The translations under genes and the position numbers were made by a program. The notes beneath the pieces are model-generated. The model saw only the letters and a program-made list of their open reading frames with translations, did not search any database and was not told where the DNA came from. From JAIBJN01 sp963847985 (GTDB lineage: Bacteria; Actinomycetota; Thermoleophilia; Gaiellales; Gaiellaceae), in assembly GCA_963847985.1 (NCBI GenBank), contig CAWKBS010000011.1, forward strand, positions 152,788 through 216,787: a stretch of 64,000 bases of DNA. The letters run 5' to 3'. Shown here piece after piece: positions 51,265 through 59,003 of the stretch (position 1 is its first letter; each line of letters opens with the position of its first letter).

Positions 51265-51312
51265 GGGCGGGAGCCTACCGCCTGAGCCCCGGGGCGTCCC
51301 GGGAAACCGGCG

Positions 51313-51516
51313 TCAGACGAGAATCTTGAACGCGAGATCGGGCGAGCAGCCGCTGCGAAGGAGGTCGGTGGCCCGGTGGAGGTCGACGTAGCTCAGATCG
51401 GCCAGCTCGCTGGCCTGGTCGACCGCGTACCCGGCCCGCTCGAGCTCCTCGAGGCGCCAGCTTCGCACGAGCTCAGCTTCGGCGTCGACTTCGAGTTCGA
51501 GTTCTACCGCAGGCAT
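51313..51516 (-). CDS. Small conserved hypothetical protein
   Basis: A 67-residue protein. An acidic N terminus (ELELEVDAEAELV) is followed by SWRLEELERAGYAVDQASELADLSYVDLHRATDLLRSGCSPDLAFKIL, an amphipathic helical unit. I do not know its function; similar small proteins with an RAGY...DLHRA..LL..GC pattern occur in actinobacteria. ATG at 51516; the frame is open to 51609 but that part is the regulatory gap. It sits 48 bases from lgt. Confidence 0.65.
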   Translation of the reverse strand: MPAVELELEVDAEAELVRSWRLEELERAGYAVDQASELADLSYVDLHRATDLLRSGCSPDLAFKILV

Positions 51517-51672
51517 TGTGGTTCGCATTCCTTCCATCGCTGTACACAAGTGCTTCGGTCGCGGCGCTTTCCCGGTTGTCCCCCGACAGAGGGAACCGGT
51601 GTCCCCCATACGGCCTCATACACGCTTCATACGCACGGGGAAGAAATCGGCCTGACCGGGTGTCTAGTAGGC
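51517..51672. promoter_or_regulatory. Divergent regulatory gap with phased CATAC repeats
   Basis: These 156 bases separate two tiny divergent genes. CATAC occurs three times, at 51607, 51617 and 51628, a 10-11 base period. Just before it are two similar pieces, CCGGTTGTCCCCC (around 51573) and CCGGTGTCCCCC (around 51596), with GAGGGAACC between. Direct repeats in helical phase are typical of OmpR-type regulator sites. No protein frame is seen. Confidence 0.5.
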
Positions 51673-54600
51673 ATGAGCAATCACAAGAACGACCTGCTGG
51701 ACCTGCACCCGGCGTCGGCGGTCGGCTCCTTGCTCGGCGCCCGTCCGCAGCACGCCGTCGCCGCCCAGGACGCGGAGCCCGACACGCACGAGCCGCACCG
51801 GAGCAGCCTGCGCCGCCTCGCCGCCGCCCTTCGCGGCCGCAGCGGGACCGCCCGGACCCAGACCGGCCGCGTCTAGGAACGGCCCTTTCGGGGCAGGCCA
51901 GCGGATGGCGGCCTCGCCGAGGAGCGCCTTCACCTCGGCGTGGAAGTCCGGCTCCGGCCGCACGCGGAACTCGGGGCCGAACGCGTAGACCTGCGGGCCG
52001 CCCGACGTCTCCAGCTCGATCAGCACCTCGGCCTCGCCGGGGAAGCGGCGGACGACCTCGGCGAGCTCGCGGATCGTCCCGGCCGGGGCCCGGCGCGCGT
52101 CGAGCCGCAGCCGCACCTCGCCCTTGTCCGCGGTGGCCTCGAAAGGCGCAAGCTCGAGCGCGATCAGCTTCGTCTCGCCCTCCTTGTGGTCGACGCGCCC
52201 CTTGACGACGAGGACGCGGTCGGCCTCGAGCAGCTCGCGCGCGGACGTGTACACGGAGTTGAACACGACGGTCTCGAGCGACCCCGAGAGGTCGTCGAGG
52301 CGCAGGAAGACCATCGGGTCGCCCTTCTTCGTCGTGAGCTGCTTGATCGCGCTGACGATGCCGCCGACGGTGACGACCTCGCCGTCGCGGCGGCGCTCGA
52401 CGTCGGCCATGCGGCAGTCGGTCTTGCGGCGAAGCTGGTCGCGCACGGAGTCGAGCGGGTGCTCGGAGACGTAGAGGCCGAGGCTCTCCTTCTCCAGCGC
52501 CAGCAGCTCCCGCTTCTCGAACTCCTCCGCCGGGATGGGCCGGTGGTGGGCCCGGCGGTCGCCCGGCTCCTCCTCCTCCTCGCCGAGGTCGAAGATCGAG
52601 CTCTGGCCGGCGAGCCGGTCGGCGATCAGGCGCCCGCCCGCGCTGAGCGCGTCCTCGAGGACGTCGAGCATGCCGCGCCGCGTCGCCCCGGTCGAGTCGA
52701 GCGCGCCCGACTTGACGAGGCTCTCGAGAGCGCGCTTGTTGACCTGCGCGGGGTCGACGCGCTCGCAGAAATCCCAGATCGACGGGAACGGTCCGCCCTC
52801 CTCGCGCGCGGCGAGGATTGAGCGGACCGCGCTCTCCCCCACGTTCTTTACGGCGTTCAGGCCAAAGCGGATCTTGCCCTCGACGACGCGGAAGTCCTCG
52901 ACCGAGACGTTCACGTCGGGCGGCTCGACCTCGATGCCGAGCTCGTCGCAGGCGGCGACGTAGAACGGCACCTTGTCCTTCGTGTTCATGACCGAGGAGA
53001 TCAGCGCGGCCATGTACTCGGCCGGCCAGTTCGCCTTGAGGTACGCCGTGCGGTACGCGATCAGCCCGTAGCAGGCGGCGTGGGACTTGTTGAAGGAGTA
53101 GTCCTGCGCCTGCTCCATGTCCTTCCAGAGCTGCGTCGCCACCCCCGGCGTGACGGCGTTCGCCGCGCACCCCTCCAGGAACTTGTCCTTGAGGGACGCC
53201 ATCAGCGCATGGATCTTCTTGCCGATCGCCTTGCGCAGGTCGTCGGCCTCGGCGGGCGAGAAGCCGGCGAGCTGCTTGGCGATCTCCATGTACTGCTCCT
53301 GGTAGATGCAGATGCCGTAGGTCGGCTCGGTGATCGGCCGCAGCCGCTCGTCGAGGAAGGTCGGCTGCTCCTTGCCGGCCTTGCGCTTCGCGTAGACGGG
53401 GATGTAGCCCATCGGCCCGGGCCGGTAGAGGGCGACGAGCGCGATCAGGTCCTCGAACTCGGTCGGCTTCACCAGCCGCAGCGCCTCCCGCATCCCGGAC
53501 GACTCGAACTGGAAGACGCCGGTCGACTCCCCGCGCGCGAGCAGCTCGTACGTCTTCGGGTCGTCCAGCGGGATCGTGGTGATGTCGATGCCGCCGACGA
53601 GGCCGACCGCCTTGTCGATCACGTCGAGGTTCCGCAGGCCGAGGAAGTCCATCTTCAGGAGCCCGAGCGCCTCCACGTCCTCCATGGCGAACTGGGTGAC
53701 GACCTCCTGGTCGACGCCCTTCTGCTGCAGCGGCAGGTACTCGGTCAGCGCGCGGTCGCCGATGACGACGCCCGCGGCGTGGATCGAGTCCTGCCGGACG
53801 AGCCCTTCGAGCGGCTTCGCCAGGTCGACGATCTGGCGGACGATCTCGTCGGCGTCGTAGGCCTGCTTCAGCTCGGCGCCCGGCTTCATGCACTCGTCCA
53901 GGTAGACCTTCGGCCCCTCGGGGATGAGCTTGGCGATCCGGTCGACGGTGCCGTACGGGATGTCGAGCACGCGCCCGGCGTCGCGCACGGCCGCGCGCGC
54001 CATCATCGTCCCGAAGGTGATGATCTGGGCCACCTGGTCGCGGCCGTACTTCTCGGACACGTAGTTGATGACCTGGTCGCGCCCGTGGACGGAGAAGTCG
54101 ATGTCGATGTCCGGCATGGTCTTGCGGCCGGGGTTCAGGAAGCGCTCGAAGAGGAGGTCGTACTTGATCGGGTCGATGTCCGTGATCTCGAGCGAGTAGG
54201 CGACGATCGAGCCGGCCGCCGACCCACGGCCCGGCCCGACGCCGATCCCGTTCGTCTTCGCAAAGCGGATGAAGTCCCAGACGATCAGGAAGTAGTCGGC
54301 GAAGCCCATCTCGCGGATCGTCTTCAGCTCGAAGCGCAGGCGCTCCTGGAGCTCCGGCGTCACGGTCCCGTAGCGCTTTTGCAGGCCTTTTTCGCAGAGC
54401 TCGACGAGGTAGTCGAAGGCGTCGCGCCCGTCCGGCGTCGGGAAGTGCGGCAGGCGGATGACGCCGAGCTCGATGGCGACGGAGCAGCGCTCGGCCACCT
54501 CGAGCGTCCGCCGCACCGCCTCCGGATAGCCGGCGAAGTCCTGCGCCATCTCGGCCGGCGACTTGAGGTAGAACTGGTCGGTGTCGAAGCGCCAGTGGTT

Positions 54601-55302
54601 CGGGTTCGCCAGCGTGTCCCCGGACTGGATGCAGAGCAGCGCCTCGTGCGCGCGCGCGTCCTCGTGGCGGAGGTAGTGGACGTCGCCGGTGGCGACGAGC
54701 GGCAGGCCGGTCGTCCCGGCGATCTCGGCGAGCGTCGCGTTGATCCCCTTCTGCACCTCGAGCCCGGCGTCCTGGATCTCCAGGTAGACGGACTCGCGCC
54801 CGAAGATGTCGGCGAGCCGCTGCACTTCCGCCTCGGCCTCGGCGCGGTTCCCGTTCTCGAGCGCCTTGCAGACCTTCCCGCTCAGGCACCCCGAGAGCGC
54901 CACGAGCCCCTTCGCGTGGGAGGCGAGCAGGTCCCAGTCGACGCGCGGCTTGTAGTAGTACCCCTCGAGGTAGCCGGCCGAGGCGAGCTTGATCAGGTTC
55001 GCGTAGCCCTCGTTCGACTCGGCGAGCAGCGTCAGGTGGGCGTAGCCCTTCTTCTGCGCGAGCCGGTCCTCCGCCACGTAGACCTCGCAGCCGAGCAGCG
55101 GCTTGACGCCGTGCTTCCCCGCCTCCCGGTAGAGCTCGACCGCGCCGGCCAGGCTGCCGTGGTCGGTGAGCGCGACGGCCGGCATCTCCAGCTCGGCCGC
55201 CCGCGCCGCCAGCTCGGGGATCCGGCAGGCGCCGTCGAGGATCGAGTACTCGGAGTGGACGTGGAGGTGGACGAAGGGCGCGCCGGCCATCGGGGACGCC
55301 AT
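51664..55302 (-). CDS. dnaE: DNA polymerase III alpha subunit
   Basis: The replicative polymerase, 1212 residues as read. The PHP domain has HLHVHSEYSILDGACRI. The polymerase core has GVGPGRGSAAGSIVAYSLEITDIDPI, PDIDIDFSVHGRD with catalytic aspartates, QDSIHAAGVVI, FNKSHAACYGLIAYRTAYLKANWP and the OB fold EVVTVGGIVSAIK. The natural end is probably near HAEVKALLGEAAIRW. The last 70 or so residues have weaker codon bias and lie antisense to a better small gene, so the true stop is likely around 51873-51900 after a frame error. ATG at 55302, divergent from vapB. Confidence 0.95.
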   Translation of the reverse strand: MASPMAGAPFVHLHVHSEYSILDGACRIPELAARAAELEMPAVALTDHGSLAGAVELYREAGKHGVKPLLGCEVYVAEDRLAQKKGYAHLTLLAESNEGYANLIKLASAGYLEGYYYKPRVDWDLLASHAKGLVALSGCLSGKVCKALENGNRAEAEAEVQRLADIFGRESVYLEIQDAGLEVQKGINATLAEIAGTTGLPLVATGDVHYLRHEDARAHEALLCIQSGDTLANPNHWRFDTDQFYLKSPAEMAQDFAGYPEAVRRTLEVAERCSVAIELGVIRLPHFPTPDGRDAFDYLVELCEKGLQKRYGTVTPELQERLRFELKTIREMGFADYFLIVWDFIRFAKTNGIGVGPGRGSAAGSIVAYSLEITDIDPIKYDLLFERFLNPGRKTMPDIDIDFSVHGRDQVINYVSEKYGRDQVAQIITFGTMMARAAVRDAGRVLDIPYGTVDRIAKLIPEGPKVYLDECMKPGAELKQAYDADEIVRQIVDLAKPLEGLVRQDSIHAAGVVIGDRALTEYLPLQQKGVDQEVVTQFAMEDVEALGLLKMDFLGLRNLDVIDKAVGLVGGIDITTIPLDDPKTYELLARGESTGVFQFESSGMREALRLVKPTEFEDLIALVALYRPGPMGYIPVYAKRKAGKEQPTFLDERLRPITEPTYGICIYQEQYMEIAKQLAGFSPAEADDLRKAIGKKIHALMASLKDKFLEGCAANAVTPGVATQLWKDMEQAQDYSFNKSHAACYGLIAYRTAYLKANWPAEYMAALISSVMNTKDKVPFYVAACDELGIEVEPPDVNVSVEDFRVVEGKIRFGLNAVKNVGESAVRSILAAREEGGPFPSIWDFCERVDPAQVNKRALESLVKSGALDSTGATRRGMLDVLEDALSAGGRLIADRLAGQSSIFDLGEEEEEPGDRRAHHRPIPAEEFEKRELLALEKESLGLYVSEHPLDSVRDQLRRKTDCRMADVERRRDGEVVTVGGIVSAIKQLTTKKGDPMVFLRLDDLSGSLETVVFNSVYTSARELLEADRVLVVKGRVDHKEGETKLIALELAPFEATADKGEVRLRLDARRAPAGTIRELAEVVRRFPGEAEVLIELETSGGPQVYAFGPEFRVRPEPDFHAEVKALLGEAAIRWPAPKGPFLDAAGLGPGGPAAAAKGGGEAAQAAPVRLVRVGLRVLGGDGVLRTGAEQGADRRRRVQVQQVVLVIAHAY
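51673..51876 (+). CDS. Small basic hypothetical protein
   Basis: A 67-residue product that begins MSNHKNDLLDLHPASAVGSLLGARPQ and ends SSLRRLAAALRGRSG...TGRV. Function unknown. It lies antisense to the last 70 or so codons of the dnaE frame. Nearly all of its codons end in G or C (about 95 percent), clearly more than the opposing dnaE frame in the same stretch (about 77 percent), which favours this as the real gene. AGTAGG lies just before the ATG. Confidence 0.6.
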   Translation: MSNHKNDLLDLHPASAVGSLLGARPQHAVAAQDAEPDTHEPHRSSLRRLAAALRGRSGTARTQTGRV

Positions 55303-55340
55303 TCTTGCAGGCGTCCACGACGTTGCACTACGATATCTCC
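55303..55340. promoter_or_regulatory. Divergent promoter dnaE / vapB with symmetric -10
   Basis: On the plus strand TTGCAG (55305-55310), 18 bases, then TACGAT (55329-55334) and ATG 6 bases later: a good sigma-70-type promoter giving a leaderless vapB mRNA. The same box read backwards, TATCGT (55335-55330), could serve dnaE 27 bases from its ATG. Confidence 0.6.
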
Positions 55341-55592
55341 ATGGCGCTCAAGCAGATATCCAAAAAGGACAAGACCTCGCTGGTCATCGACCGCGAGAAA
55401 GTGGCGGAGGCACGCGAGATCCTCGGGACGAAGACGCTCGCGGACACCGTCGACGCCGCGCTCGACGAGGTGATCGCGCTCGCGGCCCGGCGCCGGATCA
55501 TGGATCGGATCCGCCGGGACGGCGGGATCGGTCCGTCCCCCGCCGAGCTGCGCCGGCTCCGTCAGCCTCGCAGTGGCCCTCTACCTGGCTGA
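55341..55592 (+). CDS. vapB: VapB-type antitoxin
   Basis: An 83-residue protein with an N-terminal SLVIDREKVAEAREILGTKTLADTVDAALDEVIAL, typical of ribbon-helix-helix VapB antitoxins of actinobacteria. A charged tail, RRIMDRIRRDGGIGPSPAELRRL, would bind the toxin. It overlaps vapC by 20 bases. VapB normally represses the shared promoter. Confidence 0.85.
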   Translation: MALKQISKKDKTSLVIDREKVAEAREILGTKTLADTVDAALDEVIALAARRRIMDRIRRDGGIGPSPAELRRLRQPRSGPLPG

Positions 55593-55980
55593 CACCAGCG
55601 CCTGGCATCGGAGCGGCCAGGCGGAGTCGCGGTGGGAGGCGCTGCTCGAGCGGGAGGCGCTGGCGCTGTGCGCTCCGGTGAAGCTCGAGCTCCTCTACTC
55701 CGCCCGCGGACCGGCTGACTACCGCGCGCTGACGGTCGACCTCGGGTACCTACCCACGCTGCCGCTCGATGCCCGTGCCGAGACCCTGGCGGCCCGGACG
55801 CAGGCCGCCCTGGCCGAGCGAAGCCAGCACCGTGGGCCGTCGCCCCTCGATCTGCTGGTCGCAGCCGTGGCCGAGGCGAACGCCGCCGTCCTCCTCCACT
55901 ACGACCGCCACTTCGACCTGATCGCCCGAGTCACCGGCCAGCCGACCGAGTGGCTAGCGCGCCGCGGCAGCCTCGACTAG
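55573..55980 (+). CDS. vapC: VapC-type PIN-domain toxin ribonuclease
   Basis: A 135-residue PIN domain: YLADTSAWHR with the first Asp, PVKLELLYSARG with the Glu, SPLDLLVAAVAEANAAVLLHYDRHFDLIA with the third and fourth acidic residues. All four metal ligands are present, so it should be active when VapB is lost. VapC toxins cut tRNA or rRNA. GTG start at 55573. Part of a small accessory island next to dnaE. Confidence 0.9.
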   Translation: MALYLADTSAWHRSGQAESRWEALLEREALALCAPVKLELLYSARGPADYRALTVDLGYLPTLPLDARAETLAARTQAALAERSQHRGPSPLDLLVAAVAEANAAVLLHYDRHFDLIARVTGQPTEWLARRGSLD

Positions 55981-56147
55981 GAACGCAGCGAGACGGCCGC
56001 GAGCACCGTCGCCGTGACGAGGACGAACGCGTAGTAGGAGCGGGCCCAGGCCGACTCTCCCCACACCGCCACGGCGAGCAGTAGCGGCGGCGCAACCCAG
56101 AGCGTGAGGGCCGGGCGGAAGAGCCGCCGACCGTGCGCAGGCTCCAT
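55977..56147 (-). CDS. Very small two-helix membrane protein
   Basis: A 56-residue frame, MEPAHGRRLFRPALTLWVAPPLLLA...SYYAFVLVTATVLAAVSLRS, with two hydrophobic segments (about 14-29 and 40-52) and basic ends. It fills the gap between vapC and the EamA gene, with 16 bases to the EamA stop, so it may be the last gene of that operon. Its stop overlaps the convergent vapC stop. No family is recognised. Confidence 0.55.
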   Translation of the reverse strand: MEPAHGRRLFRPALTLWVAPPLLLAVAVWGESAWARSYYAFVLVTATVLAAVSLRS

Positions 56148-56163
56148 CGGCCGAGGGTAGCCC

Positions 56164-57033
56164 TCACGTCGGCTGGACTTCGCGGTGGACGGCGACGCCG
56201 CCGACGACCAGGGCTACTCCGGCGACCTCGACCGCCGTCGGCACCTGTCCGAGGACGACGATCCCGATCACCGTGGCGGTCGCCGGGAGCAGCGAGACGA
56301 GCAGCGCGTACGTCGCCCGCGGCATCCGCGCCATGGCGAGCTGGTCGCAGACGTACGGGATCACCGACGACGTCACCCCCACGCCGATCCCGGCCAGGAG
56401 AACGACCGGGTCGAGGAGCGGCGGCACGGCCTCCCAGCCGCCGAGCGGTGTCGCCACGACGCACGCCACGAGCATGGCGGCGGCGAGCCCGTCGATCCCG
56501 GCCATCGCCCCGTGTTGGGCGACGCGGTGTGCGAGCACGATGTAGAGCGCGAAGAGGGCCGCGTTGGCGAAGGCGAACGCGAGGCCGACCGGCTCGGCCG
56601 CGAGCTGGACGTTCGTGAGCAGGTAGACGCCGCCGACTGCCAGGACGAGCGCCGCGCCGTTCCGGAGCGTCCGCGCCCCGATCGCGGCCAGCAGGATCAC
56701 GGGCAGGAACTCGATCGCCGCGACCGTCCCGAGCGGCAGGCGGTCGATGGCGACGTAGAAGCTCACGTTCATGAAGGCGAGGACGGTGCCCATGGCGACG
56801 ACGAGCCGCCGCCCCGACGCGTCCAGCGCCGCGAAGGCGCGCCACGGCCGCCGCCACAGGGCGAAGACGAGCGCCGCGCTCGCGATCCGCAGCCAGGCGA
56901 CCCCGAGCGGCTCGACGAGCGCGAAGAGGAGCACCGCGAAGGCCGGGCCGAGGTAGTGGAAGACGGCGCTCCCCACGAAGTACGAGGTCGGCGGAGCGCG
57001 GTCGAGGCGGCGGACGACCGCTGCGGTGTCCAT
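56164..57033 (-). CDS. EamA-family (RhtA-like) metabolite exporter
   Basis: A 289-residue protein with ten predicted membrane helices in two EamA repeats. The first runs from FHYLGPAFAVLLFALVEPLGVAWLRI to VYLLTNV and the second from AFAFANAALFALYIVLAHRV to VEVAGVALVVGGVAV. RhtA-like proteins export amino acids such as threonine and homoserine. It diverges from an Lrp/AsnC regulator, a pairing common for amino acid exporters, so the regulator probably controls it in response to an amino acid. Confidence 0.88.
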   Translation of the reverse strand: MDTAAVVRRLDRAPPTSYFVGSAVFHYLGPAFAVLLFALVEPLGVAWLRIASAALVFALWRRPWRAFAALDASGRRLVVAMGTVLAFMNVSFYVAIDRLPLGTVAAIEFLPVILLAAIGARTLRNGAALVLAVGGVYLLTNVQLAAEPVGLAFAFANAALFALYIVLAHRVAQHGAMAGIDGLAAAMLVACVVATPLGGWEAVPPLLDPVVLLAGIGVGVTSSVIPYVCDQLAMARMPRATYALLVSLLPATATVIGIVVLGQVPTAVEVAGVALVVGGVAVHREVQPT

Positions 57034-57036
57034 GGA

Positions 57037-57064
57037 GAAATCGTCGCTTTCGGGCTACGATTCC
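57037..57064. promoter_or_regulatory. Probable Lrp operator overlapping divergent -10 boxes
   Basis: GAAATCGTCGC (57037-57047), 6 bases, then GCTACGATTCC (57054-57064): an inverted repeat matching at 9 of 11 positions. Each half contains a -10-like box: GACGAT for eamA, 6 bases from its ATG, and TACGAT for the regulator side. A second palindrome, CGAAG-GCATT-CTTCG, lies at 57077-57091. Confidence 0.6.
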
Positions 57065-57067
57065 GGA

Positions 57068-57121
57068 ATGGGCGACCGAAGGCATTCTTCGCCGATTGCC
57101 TACGGATGGAAGGAGTTCTGA
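57068..57121 (+). CDS. Possible 17-residue leader peptide before the Lrp gene
   Basis: MGDRRHSSPIAYGWKEF, starting 6 bases after the TACGAT box and ending in TGA 4 bases before the regulator ATG. The reading frame includes the AAGGAG that would serve the regulator. It may be a translated leader that couples ribosomes into the regulator gene, or chance. Confidence 0.3.
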   Translation: MGDRRHSSPIAYGWKEF

Positions 57122-57125
57122 TCCG

Positions 57126-57623
57126 ATGGCCTACGAAGACCAACTACTCGACGAGACGAACCGTCGGATCATCCTGGAGCTCCAGGCCGACGCCCGCCTC
57201 TCCATGGCCGAGCTCGGGCGCCGCGTCAGCCTCTCGCCGCCGGCCGTCGCCGACCGTGTCCAGCGGCTCGAGCGCGCCGGCGTCATCACCGGCTACCACG
57301 CCGTGGTCGACCCGAAGGCGATCGGCTTCCCCCTGGCCGCCGTCGTCCGCGTCCGCCCCGCCTCGCGCCAGCTCCACAAGATCCCCGAGGTCGCCCGCGA
57401 CATCCCCGAGGTGGTCGAGTGCTATCGCATCACCGGCGAGGACTGCTTCTTCGTGAAGCTCCACCTGCGGGCGATGGAGGACCTGGAGGCGATCCTCGAC
57501 CGCTTCGTCCTCTACGGGCAGACGACGACGTCGATCGTGCACTCCGCGCCGGTCGGGCCGCGGGCCCTTCCGCTGGCGGGCGACAGCGGTATTCTGCCGC
57601 GCGAAAAGGAGGTGACGCGATAG
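57126..57623 (+). CDS. Lrp/AsnC-family transcriptional regulator
   Basis: A 165-residue regulator. The N-terminal helix-turn-helix is DETNRRIILELQADARLSMAELGRRVSLSPPAVADRVQRLERAGVITGY. The C-terminal RAM domain has FPLAAVVRVRPAS, VARDIPEVVECYRITGEDCFFVKL and VLYGQTTTSIV. It senses an amino acid, identity unknown. ATG at 57126 with AAGGAG upstream. The next gene, infA, overlaps its stop codon. Confidence 0.93.
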   Translation: MAYEDQLLDETNRRIILELQADARLSMAELGRRVSLSPPAVADRVQRLERAGVITGYHAVVDPKAIGFPLAAVVRVRPASRQLHKIPEVARDIPEVVECYRITGEDCFFVKLHLRAMEDLEAILDRFVLYGQTTTSIVHSAPVGPRALPLAGDSGILPREKEVTR

Positions 57624-57841
57624 CCACAAAGGAGGAAAAGCTCGAGCTGGAGGGCGAGGTCGCCGAGGCCTTCCCGAACGGGATGTTCAAGGTCACCCTC
57701 GACTCCGGCCAGGACGTGCTGGGCTACACCGCCGGGAAGATGCGGCGCTACCGGATCAAGATCTTCCCCGGCGACAGGGTCAAGGTGGAGCTCTCCCCGT
57801 ACGACCTGACGCGCGGCCGCATCGTCTACCGCTACCGGTAG
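57620..57841 (+). CDS. infA: Translation initiation factor IF-1, apparent ATA start
   Basis: IF-1 binds the ribosomal A site during initiation. The 73 residues ATKEEKLELEGEVAEAF...PNGMFKVTLDSGQDVLGYTAGKMRRYRIKIFPGDRVKVELSPYDLTRGRIVYRYR match the family from end to end. The codon in start position is ATA at 57620, 7 bases after a perfect AAGGAGGTGA ribosome site. No ATG, GTG or TTG is in frame nearby. A true AUA start (compare AUU in E. coli infC) or a G-to-A error are the options; the A is also part of the Lrp stop context. infA is usually in the ribosomal protein cluster, so this may be a second copy. Confidence 0.88.
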   Translation: MATKEEKLELEGEVAEAFPNGMFKVTLDSGQDVLGYTAGKMRRYRIKIFPGDRVKVELSPYDLTRGRIVYRYR

Positions 57842-57847
57842 CTCGCC

Positions 57848-58642
57848 TCAGTCCACGAGCGAGCCTCCGGTCAGGTTGGCGATCGCGCCGGTCATGGCGG
57901 CAGCGCGATCCGAGGCGACGAAGGCGGCGTAGTCGCCGACCTCGGCGAGCGTCGGCAGGCGTCCCAGGAGCGTGCCGCTGCGAGCCCGCTCGGCCAGCAG
58001 CAGCTCGACGGTCGTGCCCGCCCGCTCGGCGTAGCCTTCGAAGACGCCTCGGACGTGCGAGGTGGCGAGGGCTTCCGGGATCGCGTCGGCGCGAAGGCAG
58101 ATGACCCGGATTCCATCGGGGCCGAGCTCGCCCGCGAGAATGCGCGAGAAGGCCTCGATGGCCGCGCACGTCGCGCCGTAGCCCAGGAACCCCTTCCCCG
58201 TAAAGCGCGATCCCGGTGTCGACAGCGTCAGGATCACGCCGGCGCCGCGCTCCGCCATCGGCCGCGCGACGGCCTTCGCCGTGAGGAAGTTCGTTCGCGT
58301 GTACGCCGCGATCGGGCTCGCGTAGTCCTCGTACGACAGCTCCGCGAACGGCGTGCCCTGGACGTGCGGGATGCCGACCGCGTTGAGCGCGATGTCGATG
58401 CCGCCCGCGCGGGCCACCGCCTCGGCGTGCTCGTTCACGGCCTCCTCGTCGAGGGCGTCGACGACGGCCGTCTCGGCGCTGCCGCCCTGGGCGACGATCT
58501 CGCCGGCGACCCGCTCGAGCTTCGCGAGCGTGCGCCCGGCCAGGAAGACCCTCGCCCCCTCGCGCGCGAAGGACCGCGCCACCGCGCCGCCGACCGTCCC
58601 GCCGCCTCCGTAGATCACTGCGTTCTTGCCTTGAAGCACCAT
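57848..58642 (-). CDS. Short-chain dehydrogenase/reductase in an ArsR operon
   Basis: A 264-residue SDR: NAVIYGGGGTVGGAVARSFAREGARVFLAG is the nucleotide site and LNAVGIPH the next. The catalytic region is STPGSRFTGKGFLGYGATCAAIEAF, where the usual YxxxK is replaced by YGATC, so the Lys is missing. It may not be a classical reductase. It starts 1 base after the ArsR gene, the third gene of the operon. Confidence 0.85.
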   Translation of the reverse strand: MVLQGKNAVIYGGGGTVGGAVARSFAREGARVFLAGRTLAKLERVAGEIVAQGGSAETAVVDALDEEAVNEHAEAVARAGGIDIALNAVGIPHVQGTPFAELSYEDYASPIAAYTRTNFLTAKAVARPMAERGAGVILTLSTPGSRFTGKGFLGYGATCAAIEAFSRILAGELGPDGIRVICLRADAIPEALATSHVRGVFEGYAERAGTTVELLLAERARSGTLLGRLPTLAEVGDYAAFVASDRAAAMTGAIANLTGGSLVD

Positions 58643-58643
58643 C

Positions 58644-59003
58644 TCAGTCTCCTTCTGAATTCGTGGACCTCCGCCGCTCCGCGGACTCGGCGAGGCGCTT
58701 GATCGTCGCCAGCCGCTCGTCCCAGCTCGCGGCGACGTGCGAGAGCGACCGCGTCGCGGCGTCGAGCCGCTCGGGGCGGACGGCGTAGAGCACCTCGCGC
58801 CCACGCCGCCGCCCCTGAACGAGACCCGCGCGGTCGAGCACCGCGAGGTGCTTGGCGACCGCCTGCCGCGTGACCGGCAGCTCGGCCGCGAGCGTCGTCG
58901 CCGTCGCCTCGCCCAGCGCGAGCAGGACGTCGAGCAGGCGCCGGCGCGTGGGGTCGGCGACCGCCGCCCACAGCTCGTCGGCCTCGTCCGCGCGCCGGCT
59001 CAT
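58644..59003 (-). CDS. ArsR-family repressor
   Basis: A 119-residue winged helix: DELWAAVADPTRRRLLDVLLALGEATATTLAAELPVTRQAVAKHLAVLDRAGLVQGRRRGREVLYAV. There are no metal-binding cysteines, so it belongs to the non-metal subgroup found next to SRPBCC/AHSA1 proteins. Its ATG overlaps the SRPBCC stop (ATGA). Two 15-bp palindromes upstream of the operon are likely its operators. Confidence 0.92.
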   Translation of the reverse strand: MSRRADEADELWAAVADPTRRRLLDVLLALGEATATTLAAELPVTRQAVAKHLAVLDRAGLVQGRRRGREVLYAVRPERLDAATRSLSHVAASWDERLATIKRLAESAERRRSTNSEGD

